Source: an uncultured Lachnospiraceae bacterium
Lineage (GTDB): Bacteria; Bacillota; Clostridia; Lachnospirales; Lachnospiraceae
Reading direction: 5' to 3'
Length of the DNA stretch: 64,000 nucleotides
Assembly: GCA_900539715.1 (NCBI GenBank)
Contig: UQDA01000009.1
Span: 1-64,000 of the forward strand
Shown: piece by piece, positions 1 through 9,308 of the stretch
Position numbering within the stretch: position 1 is the stretch's first letter
Layout: every line of letters starts with the position of its first letter
The notes under the pieces: generated by a model
What the model saw: the letters and a program-made list of their open reading frames with translations, nothing else
The model's database searches: none
Told to the model about the DNA's origin: nothing
Position numbers and translations under genes: made by a program

Positions 1-1
1 T

Positions 2-343
2 ACGGGGTGGTCGAGACTGGAGGTAAACGGTCAGGTAGTCTATGCTTCTTCCCGTCTTTTGGCGACGAGCATGGACTATAAAGAAAAAGAGAAGCCTACG
101 CCGGAAAATCCTGAGGCAGGAATGCGGTTTGTGGCGGCATCCGGGACAGTGAAGGCAAAGAGCGGGGAGACGAATCTCCGGACGCTTCCGACAACGAACG
201 AGCCGTCGGCGGTGGTGGCACAGCTGACCGGAGACGCAACGGCGCAGCGTATTGCGGTGGAAACGGATAAGGGATGGACGAAGTTATCCTATAATGGACA
301 GATAGTCTATGCGGTGAGCAGCTATCTGACGGTGACGGAATGA
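2..343 (+). CDS. SH3-repeat protein, 3' part only
   Basis: The reading frame is open from the first bases of the window, so the gene starts upstream and only its C-terminal ~113 residues are seen. They hold the end of one bacterial SH3-like repeat (GWSRLEVNGQVVYASSRLL), a short charged linker rich in Lys, Pro and Glu, and then a complete second repeat (from about NLRTLPTT to GWTKLSYNGQIVYAVSSYL). Tandem SH3b repeats are common in secreted clostridial proteins that bind cell wall. The N-terminus, with any signal peptide or catalytic domain, is outside the window, so the full function cannot be given. The stop codon overlaps the next start (ATGA), which suggests translational coupling to the phosphopantetheinyl transferase. 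Confidence 0.8.
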   Translation, partial: TGWSRLEVNGQVVYASSRLLATSMDYKEKEKPTPENPEAGMRFVAASGTVKAKSGETNLRTLPTTNEPSAVVAQLTGDATAQRIAVETDKGWTKLSYNGQIVYAVSSYLTVTE

Positions 344-1005
344 GTCTGAAAAAGCAGGTCATAGTTTATGTGGCAGATATACGGCCTCTTTATGAAGAAG
401 CGCTTCTTAAAAAAGCTTATAAGCTCGCAGATGAGGCGCGGCGTCAGAAAGCGGATATGTATATTGGAAAAGAGCGCAGGGCGGCATGTCTGGCTGCAGG
501 GCTTTTGGCGGATGAAGCAAAGCGCCGGTGCGGATACGGAGACTGTCCGGTAAGATTTACACAGCAGGGACAGCCATATCTGGAGATTCCGGAAGGGCGG
601 AAAAAGGCATGGATCAGTATTTCCCATTCCGGGGATTATGCGGCATGTGCCGTTGGATATTGCCCGGTCGGAGTTGATATTCAGAAAGAAACAACGGTCA
701 GGGAGCGTATCGGAGAGCGTTGTTATGCGCCCGGAGAACGGCAGGATTTTGGAGAAGGGCTGGATAAGAAAGACTTTTTTCGCCGATGGACGGTAAAAGA
801 AAGCTATATGAAGCTTACGGGAGCCGGAATGGCTCTGGGATTTAGCAATCTTTTTGCAGATATGGACGCCAGGACAGTTTATGAGACGGAGTATTTGGAA
901 CGAAAAGCCTGTTTTCGGGAATGCCGTGCGCCGGAAGGATATTTTCTGTCGGTGTGCTTTGTACCTGAAGATACGGATGGTCAGGATGATAAAGACAGCC
1001 GGTGA
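340..1005 (+). CDS. 4'-phosphopantetheinyl transferase (Sfp type)
   Basis: This enzyme family moves the phosphopantetheine arm of CoA onto a serine of carrier proteins. In this 221-residue protein the family motifs are visible: SISHS (about residues 93-97), GVDIQ (111-115, with the metal-binding Asp) and WTVKESYMK (150-158, with the catalytic Glu and Lys). The length fits Sfp-type enzymes (about 220-240) rather than the shorter AcpS. No polyketide or peptide synthetase gene is in the window; the only carrier protein seen is AcpP at 32166, so the physiological partner is unknown. The start overlaps the upstream stop by four bases. Confidence 0.9.
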   Translation: MSLKKQVIVYVADIRPLYEEALLKKAYKLADEARRQKADMYIGKERRAACLAAGLLADEAKRRCGYGDCPVRFTQQGQPYLEIPEGRKKAWISISHSGDYAACAVGYCPVGVDIQKETTVRERIGERCYAPGERQDFGEGLDKKDFFRRWTVKESYMKLTGAGMALGFSNLFADMDARTVYETEYLERKACFRECRAPEGYFLSVCFVPEDTDGQDDKDSR

Positions 1006-1060
1006 TGACTGCGGAGGAATGTTTGCCCTTTTTAGGGAATATACATAGGGCATGGAGAAT

Positions 1061-1096
1061 AGCCGTCCGGGCATATATCCGGGCGGCTGTTTTTTA
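1061..1096 (+). terminator. Rho-independent terminator
   Basis: A 10-bp stem (AGCCGTCCGG with CCGGGCGGCT, one G-T pair) has an 8-base loop and a run of six T. It closes the SH3/phosphopantetheinyl transferase operon. Confidence 0.85.
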
Positions 1097-1134
1097 TACG
1101 GATTATGCGCACATTGTTTAAGGAGGGGTAAAAC

Positions 1135-1521
1135 ATGGGAATGAACGAAGCAAGACAGGCGCGCCGGCCGGGCATTTTAGTGGTCATGGTAAAATGTCTG
1201 CTGGCTGCGTATCTGGTCACAGGAGGAGGCCTGCTTTTGCTGGCGCTTTTATTGTATCGGCTTGGGCTTTCGGAATCGGCGGGCAACATCGGCATCATTA
1301 TCATTTATGCGCTGGCATGTTTTCTGGCTGGTTTTTTTGCAGGAAAAGCGACGGCGGAGAGACGGTTTTTCTGGGGATTTCTGGTAGGGGCGCTGTATTT
1401 TGCAGTGCTGGCACTTATGACTCTGGCGGTCAATCATGGATTTAAAGATGTGGGAAATCACTTTTTTACAACGCTCATGATATGTGCGGGCAGCGGGATG
1501 CTGGGCGGGATGGTGAGCTGA
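1135..1521 (+). CDS. TIGR04086 family membrane protein
   Basis: A 128-residue protein with about four hydrophobic segments (around residues 15-42, 50-70, 78-97 and 108-127), matching the small TIGR04086 membrane family of Clostridia. The function is unknown. In many Clostridia, members lie directly upstream of the SCIFF peptide gene; here scfA lies about 4 kb downstream with two ABC transporter genes in between. A good Shine-Dalgarno (AGGAGGGG) precedes the ATG. It follows a terminator, so it probably starts a new transcript. Confidence 0.75.
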   Translation: MGMNEARQARRPGILVVMVKCLLAAYLVTGGGLLLLALLLYRLGLSESAGNIGIIIIYALACFLAGFFAGKATAERRFFWGFLVGALYFAVLALMTLAVNHGFKDVGNHFFTTLMICAGSGMLGGMVS

Positions 1522-1650
1522 ACAGAAAATATTGACGCGGGGGGGAGATATATAATAGATAAAGCGCAACGGGAAGCAGGATAAAAGAAAAAGAGAACAA
1601 AGCCGCAGGAACGGATATAAAAGGATTTTGCGGCAGTATGAGGAGGGAAT

Positions 1651-3492
1651 ATGAGAAACAGGAAGAACGGGAAAAAGTCCGGGATATGGGATAACTTTTT
1701 CTTCTGGATAAGGAGGCTCTGGAAGAAATCGCCGCTTTTTGTATGCCTGTATCTGGCGGAGATACCGGTCTGGGTGGGGATATACCTGCTGGATGCGTAT
1801 CTGCCGTCGGTGCTCGTAGAAGATATCACGGCGGGAAAAAGCCTCGGCGCAGTGACAGGGCGGCTGCTGGCCGTGGGCGGTACGATGACAGTATTCCGCG
1901 TGGTGCAGGACTGGCTTCAAAAGACGGAGGAGCTAAAGAGCAGCCGCATCAGGAGGGAAAATTCCGAAGAGCTGGTCGGGGCTGCGATGGGCGCGGAGTA
2001 TAAAAAGATCGAGACGCCCGATTTTCAGAATGAGTTCATGAAGCTCCAGCAGATGCATCTGTGGTCGGGTACCTATACGGATGACTTTTTGCGGATGATA
2101 GTGGAGGTGGCAACGGCGGCGGGCCGCCCTATCCTGTTTTTGGGGATGCTTTCGGGGCTGTCCCCGTGGATACTGGTGATGGTCGTCGTGAGCGCGCTGT
2201 TTGCCTTTGGGGTCGGCATATATGGGAAACGGTGGGAAAGCAGGCATTGGCATACCTGGTGGGAGCTGGACTTAAAGATGGAATACCTGGGACGGAATTT
2301 AAGCTCCTATGAGGCGGCAAAGGACGTACATCTGTACAACATGGCGCCTTGGCTGAAAAGGCGCTATGACAAGGAATTAAAGCAGCGTCTCCATTATACG
2401 GTCAGGATGCAGGCGAATTATTATATGATGGGCGCCGCACATGCGGCGGCGTTTGCGCTGTGTCAGGGCGTTTCGTGCCTGTATCTGGTCTTCTGTGTGG
2501 CGGAGGGCAGTATCGATGTGGCGCAGTTCGTCCTGTATACGGGTATCGTACTCCATTTTATGGGACAGTTTAACAGCATCATCTACAACCTGAGAGGATT
2601 CCATGAGAAGGCGCTTTATGTGGAAGAACAGAGGAAGCTGGAGGCGCTTCTGGAAGCCGAGGACGAGGAAGGAAAGGAGGAGCTGACGCTTTCAGCAGGA
2701 AAGGGATACGTCCCTGAGATAGAGTTCTGCAATGTGAGCTTTTGCTATGAAGGAAGCGACAAGCCCGTGCTGCAAGATATAAACCTGACGGTCAGACCGG
2801 GAGAAAATCTGGCGCTGGTGGGCTTGAACGGCGCGGGAAAGACGACGTTCATCAAGCTTTTGTGCGGGTTTTACGACCCAACGGAAGGGGAGATACTGGT
2901 GGACGGCGTCGACAGGAGGCATTATACGAGACGGTCATGGTTTCAATGCTTTTCGGGTGTATTTCAGGAGACAGGATTTTTCCCCATGTCCCTGCGGGAG
3001 AATATCGCGCCCGGAGAGGAGACGGACGGGGAACGCCTGAAGGAATGCCTGCGGCTTGCGGGAATGGAAGAAAAGCTTGAGACGCTTCCGGAAGGGGCGG
3101 ATACCCTGTTTGGGGCGGGCATCTTAAAGGGGGCGGCGGATTTTTCCGGCGGCGAGCTACAGAAGCTGATGCTGGCGCGCGCTCTCTATAAAAGGTCGTC
3201 GGTCCTTGTGCTGGACGAGCCTACGGCGGCGCTGGACCCCATCGCGGAAAGCGAAATGTATGAGAGATATCATGAGCTGTCGGCAGGAAAAACCACGGTA
3301 TTCATTTCCCATCGTCTGGCGAGCACGCGCTTCTGCGACCGCATCCTTTTGCTGGAGGACGGACGGATCGCAGAGGAGGGCACCCACGGGGAGCTTTTGG
3401 AAAAGAACGGGAAGTATGCGCGGCTGTACCGCGTGCAGAGCAGATATTATGAGCAGGCGGACGCCGGACTGGAAGGGGAGGTGGTACTGTGA
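1651..3492 (+). CDS. ABC exporter half-transporter 1
   Basis: A 613-residue fusion of an N-terminal membrane domain (roughly residues 20-340, about six helices) and a C-terminal ATPase domain. The ATPase motifs are complete: Walker A GLNGAGKTT, signature FSGGELQKL, Walker B VLVLDEPTAALD with the catalytic Glu, and the H-loop FISHRL. This is the architecture of bacterial lipid, drug and peptide exporters. It overlaps the next gene by four bases (GTGA); that gene encodes a same-length paralogue, so the two probably form a heterodimer. There is no N-terminal C39 peptidase domain, so it is not a leader-cleaving bacteriocin exporter. The substrate is unknown; nearness to scfA makes peptide export a possibility but not a conclusion. 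Confidence 0.88.
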   Translation: MRNRKNGKKSGIWDNFFFWIRRLWKKSPLFVCLYLAEIPVWVGIYLLDAYLPSVLVEDITAGKSLGAVTGRLLAVGGTMTVFRVVQDWLQKTEELKSSRIRRENSEELVGAAMGAEYKKIETPDFQNEFMKLQQMHLWSGTYTDDFLRMIVEVATAAGRPILFLGMLSGLSPWILVMVVVSALFAFGVGIYGKRWESRHWHTWWELDLKMEYLGRNLSSYEAAKDVHLYNMAPWLKRRYDKELKQRLHYTVRMQANYYMMGAAHAAAFALCQGVSCLYLVFCVAEGSIDVAQFVLYTGIVLHFMGQFNSIIYNLRGFHEKALYVEEQRKLEALLEAEDEEGKEELTLSAGKGYVPEIEFCNVSFCYEGSDKPVLQDINLTVRPGENLALVGLNGAGKTTFIKLLCGFYDPTEGEILVDGVDRRHYTRRSWFQCFSGVFQETGFFPMSLRENIAPGEETDGERLKECLRLAGMEEKLETLPEGADTLFGAGILKGAADFSGGELQKLMLARALYKRSSVLVLDEPTAALDPIAESEMYERYHELSAGKTTVFISHRLASTRFCDRILLLEDGRIAEEGTHGELLEKNGKYARLYRVQSRYYEQADAGLEGEVVL

Positions 3493-5330
3493 GACAGAAA
3501 TGGAAGACGTTTGTGCGCGCTATGGGGTTTGTAAAAAAGGACGTGCCGGGCATCTGGGCGATGACGCTCGTGACCTCGGCAGGAGAAGCGGTCTATCCGT
3601 ATATTTATATCTTTTTTTCCGCGGCGATCCTGTCGGAGCTGGTAAGCCCGGACAGAAGCCTGAAAAGGCTCGTTTTTCTGACGGTGCTCATGGGAGTCTG
3701 CCAGCTTTTGGGCGACCTGCTCCTGTCTTTCTGCGAGCAGCTGTTAAATGTCCAGCAGTATATCCTGATGCAGCATCTGGATGAGACGGTGGCGGACAAG
3801 GCATGGCGGATGGATTACAGCATGCTGTGCGACCCGGATATCCACGGGAAGCAGAAGACGATAGCGAACTGGCAGTTTGACCATGGCATGGTGGCGATGA
3901 TGACACAGTTTACGAGGCTGTTCGAGAGCGTTATGACCATCGGGATATCGTTGGCGGTGACAGTACAGTTTTTTGCGGCGCGGGCAAAGGGCGGCGGGAG
4001 CCTGTCGGCATTTTTGAACCACTGGTCATTCCCGCTCCTGTTTACGACGCTGTTTTTGCTGTCCTGCGCTTACGGGCTGTGGTCGGCTTTTCAGACGCAG
4101 GAGCTGGAATATGAGCTTACTCAGGACACAGAGCCTTACCTGAATGAGACGAATGAGCTGATGCGGACCTGCTTTGCGGAATACCGGCAGGGCAAGGATA
4201 TCAGAACGTTCGGGCTGCAAAAAAGGCTTTTGGGACATTTTCAGGAAGCGGGCGGCAGGATGACGCGGCTTCAGGAGAAGGCAAAGGCACGCTGCCGCAG
4301 CCTTTCAGTAAAATCGGTATTCTGGGCGCGGCTGTTCAACCTTCTGGTCTATCTGTCCGTGGGATTAAAGGCGGTCTGCGGCGCGTTCGATGTGGGGAAT
4401 CTGTTAAAATACGTACAGAGCGTGTCGCAGTTTGGGGACGGCGTTTCGGGGCTGATCCAGACGGTGCGGGAGATGGCGCAGAACATCCGGTATATGGAGG
4501 ATTATTTTGCCTATCAGGATATGCCCAACCGGACGGAGGCGGCAGAGCTTCCCGTGACGGAAGAAATACGGGAAAACTATGTATTTGAATTTAAGCATGT
4601 GACCTTTACCTATCCGGGCGCGGCGGCTCCCAGCCTGCAGGATGTCTGCTGCCGTTTTGCAAAGGGAGAGAAAATCGCGGCGGTGGGAAGGAACGGTTCC
4701 GGAAAGTCGACGTTCATCAAGCTTTTGTGCAGGCTCTATGACCCTCAGGAGGGGGAGATACTGCTAAACGGGACGGATATCCGCCAGTACCGTTACGACG
4801 AATATCTGGCGCTGTTTTCGGCGGTGTTCCAGGATTACCGTATCTTTGCCTTCGAGCTGGGCGAGAATGTGGCGGCGGAGACCGACTACCCGGAGGAAAA
4901 GGTTGTGCGCGCGCTGGAAAACGCGGGCTTCGGGGAGCGGCTGAAAACATTGAAGGACGGGCTGCATACCCAGCTGTTCAAAAACTTTTCCGAGGACGGC
5001 GTGGAGCTGTCCGGCGGCGAGAGCCAGAAGGTGGCGATAGCCCGGTGTCTGTATAAGGACGCGCCCTTTGCGGTGATGGACGAGCCGACGGCGGCTCTGG
5101 ACCCTGTGGCGGAGGAGGATATCTATCAGCGGATGAACCGGTTTATCGGGGACAAGGGAGCGGTCTACATTTCCCACCGGCTGTCGAGCTGCCGCTTCTG
5201 CGACCGGATATTGGTGTTCGAGGGAGGCAGGTTAAAAGAGCAGGGGTCGCATAAGGAGCTGCTGGAGCTGCACGGGCTTTATGACAGGCTGTGGAACGCG
5301 CAGGCACAGTATTACCGGAAGGAAGCGTGA
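3489..5330 (+). CDS. ABC exporter half-transporter 2
   Basis: The partner of the preceding gene, also 613 residues with the membrane domain first and the ATPase second. Motifs seen are Walker A GRNGSGKST, signature LSGGESQKV, Walker B FAVMDEPTAALD and H-loop YISHRL, so both sites of the presumed heterodimer look catalytically competent. It starts with GTG inside the upstream stop. The two ATPase domains share long similar stretches (for example FIKLLC and the CDRIL segment after the H-loop), which points to an old duplication. No terminator follows; about 80 bases later a new promoter serves scfA. Confidence 0.88.
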   Translation: MRQKWKTFVRAMGFVKKDVPGIWAMTLVTSAGEAVYPYIYIFFSAAILSELVSPDRSLKRLVFLTVLMGVCQLLGDLLLSFCEQLLNVQQYILMQHLDETVADKAWRMDYSMLCDPDIHGKQKTIANWQFDHGMVAMMTQFTRLFESVMTIGISLAVTVQFFAARAKGGGSLSAFLNHWSFPLLFTTLFLLSCAYGLWSAFQTQELEYELTQDTEPYLNETNELMRTCFAEYRQGKDIRTFGLQKRLLGHFQEAGGRMTRLQEKAKARCRSLSVKSVFWARLFNLLVYLSVGLKAVCGAFDVGNLLKYVQSVSQFGDGVSGLIQTVREMAQNIRYMEDYFAYQDMPNRTEAAELPVTEEIRENYVFEFKHVTFTYPGAAAPSLQDVCCRFAKGEKIAAVGRNGSGKSTFIKLLCRLYDPQEGEILLNGTDIRQYRYDEYLALFSAVFQDYRIFAFELGENVAAETDYPEEKVVRALENAGFGERLKTLKDGLHTQLFKNFSEDGVELSGGESQKVAIARCLYKDAPFAVMDEPTAALDPVAEEDIYQRMNRFIGDKGAVYISHRLSSCRFCDRILVFEGGRLKEQGSHKELLELHGLYDRLWNAQAQYYRKEA

Positions 5331-5412
5331 CGGGACGCTGCATCCGACTCCGGGTCTGCTCACAGAGAATTTGAATCAAACATAAAAAACTCTTTTCCTC
5401 GGGAAATTTCTG

Positions 5413-5421
5413 TGTTATAAT
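5413..5421 (+). promoter_or_regulatory. Extended -10 promoter of scfA
   Basis: TGTTATAAT is an extended -10 element (TGn before TATAAT) about 60 bases before the SCIFF start. The region 17 bases further upstream is a weak -35 (TTTTCC). It suggests that scfA has its own start site, apart from the ABC genes. Confidence 0.6.
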
Positions 5422-5482
5422 GAATCAAGTTATGAAAAGACGGCTCCGATGCAGGGCCTGACAGATAAGGAGGCTATGTGAG

Positions 5483-5626
5483 ATGAAGCACATCAAGACA
5501 TTAACAACAAGAAACCTGAAGGAATCCATGAAGAAGGGCGGCTGCGGCGAGTGCCAGACATCCTGCCAGTCCGCATGCAAGACATCCTGCACGGTTGGTA
5601 ACCAGAGCTGCGAGAAGATGAAATAA
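5483..5626 (+). CDS. scfA: SCIFF ranthipeptide precursor
   Basis: A 47-residue peptide starting MKHIKTLTTRNLKESMKKGG, followed by a cysteine-rich core with six Cys at residues 21, 24, 28, 32, 36 and 43. This is the hallmark of SCIFF (six cysteines in forty-five residues), a highly conserved ribosomal peptide of Clostridia. Known members are modified by a radical-SAM enzyme that makes thioether bonds from Cys sulfur to a non-alpha carbon of another residue (ranthipeptide class). The Shine-Dalgarno AAGGAGG is strong. The maturase gene follows after about 110 bases with a hairpin in between. The biological role of mature SCIFF in the host is not firmly established. Confidence 0.96.
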   Translation: MKHIKTLTTRNLKESMKKGGCGECQTSCQSACKTSCTVGNQSCEKMK

Positions 5627-5649
5627 TTCAGACGCAGAAGCGACCGGAT

Positions 5650-5677
5650 ATAAGCAGCGAGTGACATCGCTGCTTAT
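5650..5677 (+). promoter_or_regulatory. Hairpin between scfA and scfB
   Basis: A perfect 11-bp stem (ATAAGCAGCGA with TCGCTGCTTAT) closes a 6-base loop and has no T run after it. In this position it could stabilise the precursor mRNA or lower read-through, so that peptide is made in excess over maturase. The role is inferred. Confidence 0.6.
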
Positions 5678-5736
5678 TATGCGTTCAGGGGTAAGAGCAC
5701 GGAGGATAATATTTTTTACGGAAAGGAAAAATTTCA

Positions 5737-7128
5737 GTGATACATCAGTATAAGAATAACGGCTACAACATTGTGATGGATGTCAACAGCGGCAGCGTCC
5801 ATGTGGTGGATGATGTGGTTTATGACGTCATCCCGCTGGCAGAGCAGCTCGTGACGGGAGGCGTCCGGGATGTGGATACCGTGACGGCGGCAGTGGAAGC
5901 GTGCCAGAAGCTTTCCTACCCTCATGAGGAGGTAAGGGAGGCAGTAGAGGAGATACTGCAGCTTGCACAGGATAACGTTTTATTTACGGAAGACATTTAC
6001 GAGAAGTATATCGGCGATTTCAAGGAGAGGGAGACTGTTGTAAAGGCGCTGTGCCTGCACATCGCGCACGACTGCAACCTTGCCTGCCAGTACTGCTTCG
6101 CAGAGGAAGGGGAATACCACGGCAGAAGGGCTCTCATGAGCTTTGAGGTGGGCAAAAAGGCGTTGGATTTTCTGGTTGCGAATTCCGGCAGCCGCGTGAA
6201 TCTGGAAGTGGACTTCTTCGGCGGAGAGCCGCTGATGAACTGGGAAGTTGTCAAGCAGCTTGTGGAATACGGCAGAAGCCTGGAAGAGCCTAATCACAAG
6301 AAGTTCCGTTTTACGCTGACGACGAACGGCGTTTTGTTAAACGATGAGATAATGGAGTTTTTGAACCGTGAGATGAGCAATGTAGTGCTGAGTATTGACG
6401 GACGCAAAGAGGTTCATGACCGTATGCGCCCGTTCAGAGGCGGACAGGGCAGCTACGATCTTATCGTGCCGAAATTCCAGAAGCTGGCGGAGAGCCGCAA
6501 TCAGGACAACTACTATGTGCGCGGTACCTTTACGCACAACAATCTGGACTTTGCAGAGGATGTACTGCATCTGGCGGATTTGGGCTTTGAGCAGATTTCT
6601 GTGGAGCCGGTCGTGACAGATCCGAAGGAGCCGTATGCGCTCCAGCCTGAGGATATCCCTCAGCTTCTGGAAGAGTACGACAGGCTGGCTGCAGAGCTGA
6701 TACGGCGTCACAAAGAGGGAAGAGGAGTAAACTTCTTCCACTTTATGATAGATTTGAGCGGCGGCCCCTGCGTTGCAAAACGTCTTTCCGGTTGCGGTTC
6801 GGGAACTGAATATCTGGCGGTGACCCCGTGGGGCGATTTTTATCCCTGTCATCAGTTTGTGGGACAGGAAGAGTTCCTGATGGGCAACGTGGATGACGGT
6901 ATCGTGCGTAAGGATATCGTAGATGAATTCAAATGCTGCAATGTCTATGCAAAAGAAAAATGCCGGAACTGCTTTGCAAAATTTTATTGCAGCGGCGGCT
7001 GCGCGGCCAACTCCTATAACTGCCACGGCAGGATAGACGATGTTTACGAGCTGGGATGCGAACTGCAGAAGAAGCGCGTGGAATGCGCCATCATGATAAA
7101 AGCGGCGCTTGCTGACGAAGAAAAATAA
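5737..7128 (+). CDS. scfB: SCIFF maturase, radical SAM/SPASM
   Basis: A 463-residue radical SAM enzyme. The [4Fe-4S]-SAM motif is CNLACQYC (Cys 113, 117, 120), followed by FFGGEPLMNW. The N-terminal ~95 residues resemble a peptide-recognition domain. The C-terminal third holds many Cys (including CKNCFAKF-like and CSGGC segments), as expected of a SPASM/twitch region with auxiliary iron-sulfur clusters. Family members install thioether bridges in SCIFF. The start is GTG with only a weak upstream Shine-Dalgarno, consistent with lower expression than the precursor. Fourteen bases separate it from secDF, a neighbour kept in many Clostridia. Confidence 0.95.
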   Translation: MIHQYKNNGYNIVMDVNSGSVHVVDDVVYDVIPLAEQLVTGGVRDVDTVTAAVEACQKLSYPHEEVREAVEEILQLAQDNVLFTEDIYEKYIGDFKERETVVKALCLHIAHDCNLACQYCFAEEGEYHGRRALMSFEVGKKALDFLVANSGSRVNLEVDFFGGEPLMNWEVVKQLVEYGRSLEEPNHKKFRFTLTTNGVLLNDEIMEFLNREMSNVVLSIDGRKEVHDRMRPFRGGQGSYDLIVPKFQKLAESRNQDNYYVRGTFTHNNLDFAEDVLHLADLGFEQISVEPVVTDPKEPYALQPEDIPQLLEEYDRLAAELIRRHKEGRGVNFFHFMIDLSGGPCVAKRLSGCGSGTEYLAVTPWGDFYPCHQFVGQEEFLMGNVDDGIVRKDIVDEFKCCNVYAKEKCRNCFAKFYCSGGCAANSYNCHGRIDDVYELGCELQKKRVECAIMIKAALADEEK

Positions 7129-7142
7129 GGAGTGGCAGAAAA

Positions 7143-9308
7143 ATGACAAAGAAGAAAGGAATCTTTACGCTGGCCGGCATGATACTTGCGCTGATAGCGG
7201 GAGGCTATGTGGCAGTCTTCGGGCTGGATGCCGGAAAGACCGGCTCTGCGGCAAATATCAAGCAGGGCCTGGACCTGGCTGGCGGCGTGAGCATCACCTA
7301 TGAGGTGGTGGGAGAAGAAGAGCCCAGCGCAGAGGATATGGCGGATACAATCTACAAGCTGCAGAAGCGTGTGGAGAACTATTCGACCGAGGCGCAGGTA
7401 TATCAGGAGGGGACAGACCGTATCAACATCGAAATCCCCGGGGTGACCGACGCCAACACGATTTTGGAAGAGCTGGGAAAGCCCGGTTCGCTGGTATTTC
7501 TGGACAAGGACGGCAAAGAGGTGCTTGGGGGTACGGATGTAGCCGATGCGCAGGCAGGTTACCAGAATGATACCATGGGCAATCAGGAACCCGTCGTTTC
7601 CCTGACGATGACGCAGGAAGGAACGAAAAAATTTGCAGATGCGACAAAAGCGGCATATCCGAACAAGGATATCATCTTTATCGTATATGATGACCAGATC
7701 ATCAGCGCTCCCGCCGTTCAGGCAGAGATTACGGACGGCAGGGCTGTTATCAACGGCATGTCTTCCTTTGAAGAGGCAGAAAATCTGGCTTCTACGATCC
7801 GTATCGGCGGTCTGAAGCTGGAGCTTGAAGAGCTTCGTTCCAATGTGGTAGGCGCGCAGCTTGGCTCTGCTGCTATTAAGACGAGCCTTATTGCAGGTGC
7901 TATCGGTCTTGGACTGGTTATTGTATTCATGATAGCAGTATATTGGATTCCCGGACTGGCAAGCTCTATCGCACTGTGTATTTATACGGTGCTGATGGTT
8001 CTTTTGCTGAACGGCTTCGATATTACCCTGACGCTTCCCGGTATCGCAGGTATCATCCTTTCTATCGGTATGGCGGTGGATGCGAATGTTATCATTTTTG
8101 CACGTATCCGTGAAGAGATAGGTACGGGGAAAACAGTAAAATCTGCGATGAAGATAGGATTCCAGAAAGCATTGTCCGCTATCATAGACGGTAATGTAAC
8201 CACCCTTATTGCTGCTGCAGTTCTGTACTTTATGGGAACCGGAACGGTCAAGGGCTTTGCACAGACGCTGGCACTGGGTATCGCGGTATCCATGTTTACG
8301 GCGCTGTTTGTGACGAGACTGCTCTTAAACGCTTTTTATGCGGCAGGCTTAAAGGATGAAAAGTTCTACGGCCGTACAAAAGAGCATAAGAACATCGATT
8401 TCCTCGGCAAAAAGGCGATTTTCTTCGTGCTTTCCGGCGCGGTGATCATCGGAGGTTTTGTGGCGATGGGAATCCATTCCTCCAAGTCGGGTAATGCGCT
8501 TAACTACAGCCTTGAATTCAAGGGCGGTACATCCACAAATGTTACCTTTAATGAGGATATGAGCATTGAGGAGCTGGATGAGAAGGTTGTTCCCAAGATT
8601 GAGGAGATCAGCAAAGATGCCAATGTCCAGACACAGAAGGTGCAGGGGACTAATCAGGTTATCTTTAAGACAGTGACAATGGAAGTGGATCAGAGAGAAG
8701 AACTGAGCAACTGGCTGGAAGAAGAATTTGATGTCAATCCGGATACTATCATGACAGAGACGATCAGTTCTACAGTAAGCTCCGAGATGCGTACAGGCGC
8801 TGTCGTTGCGGTAATCGTTTCTTCTATCTGCATGCTCATCTATGTTGCACTGCGGTTTAAAGATGTGCGCTTCGGCGCGAGCAGCGTGCTGGCGCTTTTG
8901 CATGACGTGCTCGTCGTGCTGGCGTTTTATGCGATCGCAAGGGTATCTGTGGGCAATACGTTTATCGCTTGTATGCTGACGATCGTGGGTTATTCCATCA
9001 ATGCGACTATCGTTATTTTCGACCGTGTCCGTGAGAATCTGAAGGCAGGCGGAAGCAGGGCGGAGCTGAAGGAAGTTGTAAACAGCAGTATCAGCCAGAC
9101 ATTGTCCAGAAGTATCTTCACTTCTCTGACGACGTTTGTGATGGTCGCAGTGCTTTATGTGCTGGGAGTTTCCAGCGTGAAGGAATTTGCGCTGCCGCTG
9201 ATGGTCGGCATCGCATGCGGAACATATTCTTCTGTCTGTCTGGCGGGCGCATTCTGGTATCTGCTCCGCACAAGGATAGCGAAGAAAGAGAAAAAGGAAA
9301 CAAACTGA
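7143..9308 (+). CDS. secDF: Protein translocase SecD-SecF fusion
   Basis: A 721-residue protein with SecD in the N-terminal half and SecF in the C-terminal half. These RND-type membrane proteins use the proton or sodium gradient to help pull secreted proteins through SecYEG. Visible features are an N-terminal membrane anchor, the SecD signature QGLDLAGGVSITYEV, a large extracytoplasmic domain, a first helix bundle ending near residue 400, then the SecF part with SLEFKGGTSTNV and IVGYSINATIVIFDRVREN. Fused SecDF is usual in many Bacillota. Its stop overlaps the recJ start by one base. Confidence 0.95.
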   Translation: MTKKKGIFTLAGMILALIAGGYVAVFGLDAGKTGSAANIKQGLDLAGGVSITYEVVGEEEPSAEDMADTIYKLQKRVENYSTEAQVYQEGTDRINIEIPGVTDANTILEELGKPGSLVFLDKDGKEVLGGTDVADAQAGYQNDTMGNQEPVVSLTMTQEGTKKFADATKAAYPNKDIIFIVYDDQIISAPAVQAEITDGRAVINGMSSFEEAENLASTIRIGGLKLELEELRSNVVGAQLGSAAIKTSLIAGAIGLGLVIVFMIAVYWIPGLASSIALCIYTVLMVLLLNGFDITLTLPGIAGIILSIGMAVDANVIIFARIREEIGTGKTVKSAMKIGFQKALSAIIDGNVTTLIAAAVLYFMGTGTVKGFAQTLALGIAVSMFTALFVTRLLLNAFYAAGLKDEKFYGRTKEHKNIDFLGKKAIFFVLSGAVIIGGFVAMGIHSSKSGNALNYSLEFKGGTSTNVTFNEDMSIEELDEKVVPKIEEISKDANVQTQKVQGTNQVIFKTVTMEVDQREELSNWLEEEFDVNPDTIMTETISSTVSSEMRTGAVVAVIVSSICMLIYVALRFKDVRFGASSVLALLHDVLVVLAFYAIARVSVGNTFIACMLTIVGYSINATIVIFDRVRENLKAGGSRAELKEVVNSSISQTLSRSIFTSLTTFVMVAVLYVLGVSSVKEFALPLMVGIACGTYSSVCLAGAFWYLLRTRIAKKEKKETN

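Noticed and set aside
1532..1556. TTGACG and TATAAT before the first ABC gene
   Set aside because: The spacer is 13 bases, too short for a normal vegetative promoter, so I did not annotate it.
1651..5330. Bacteriocin-type exporter with C39 peptidase
   Set aside because: Neither half-transporter has an N-terminal peptidase domain; the membrane domain starts near residue 20.
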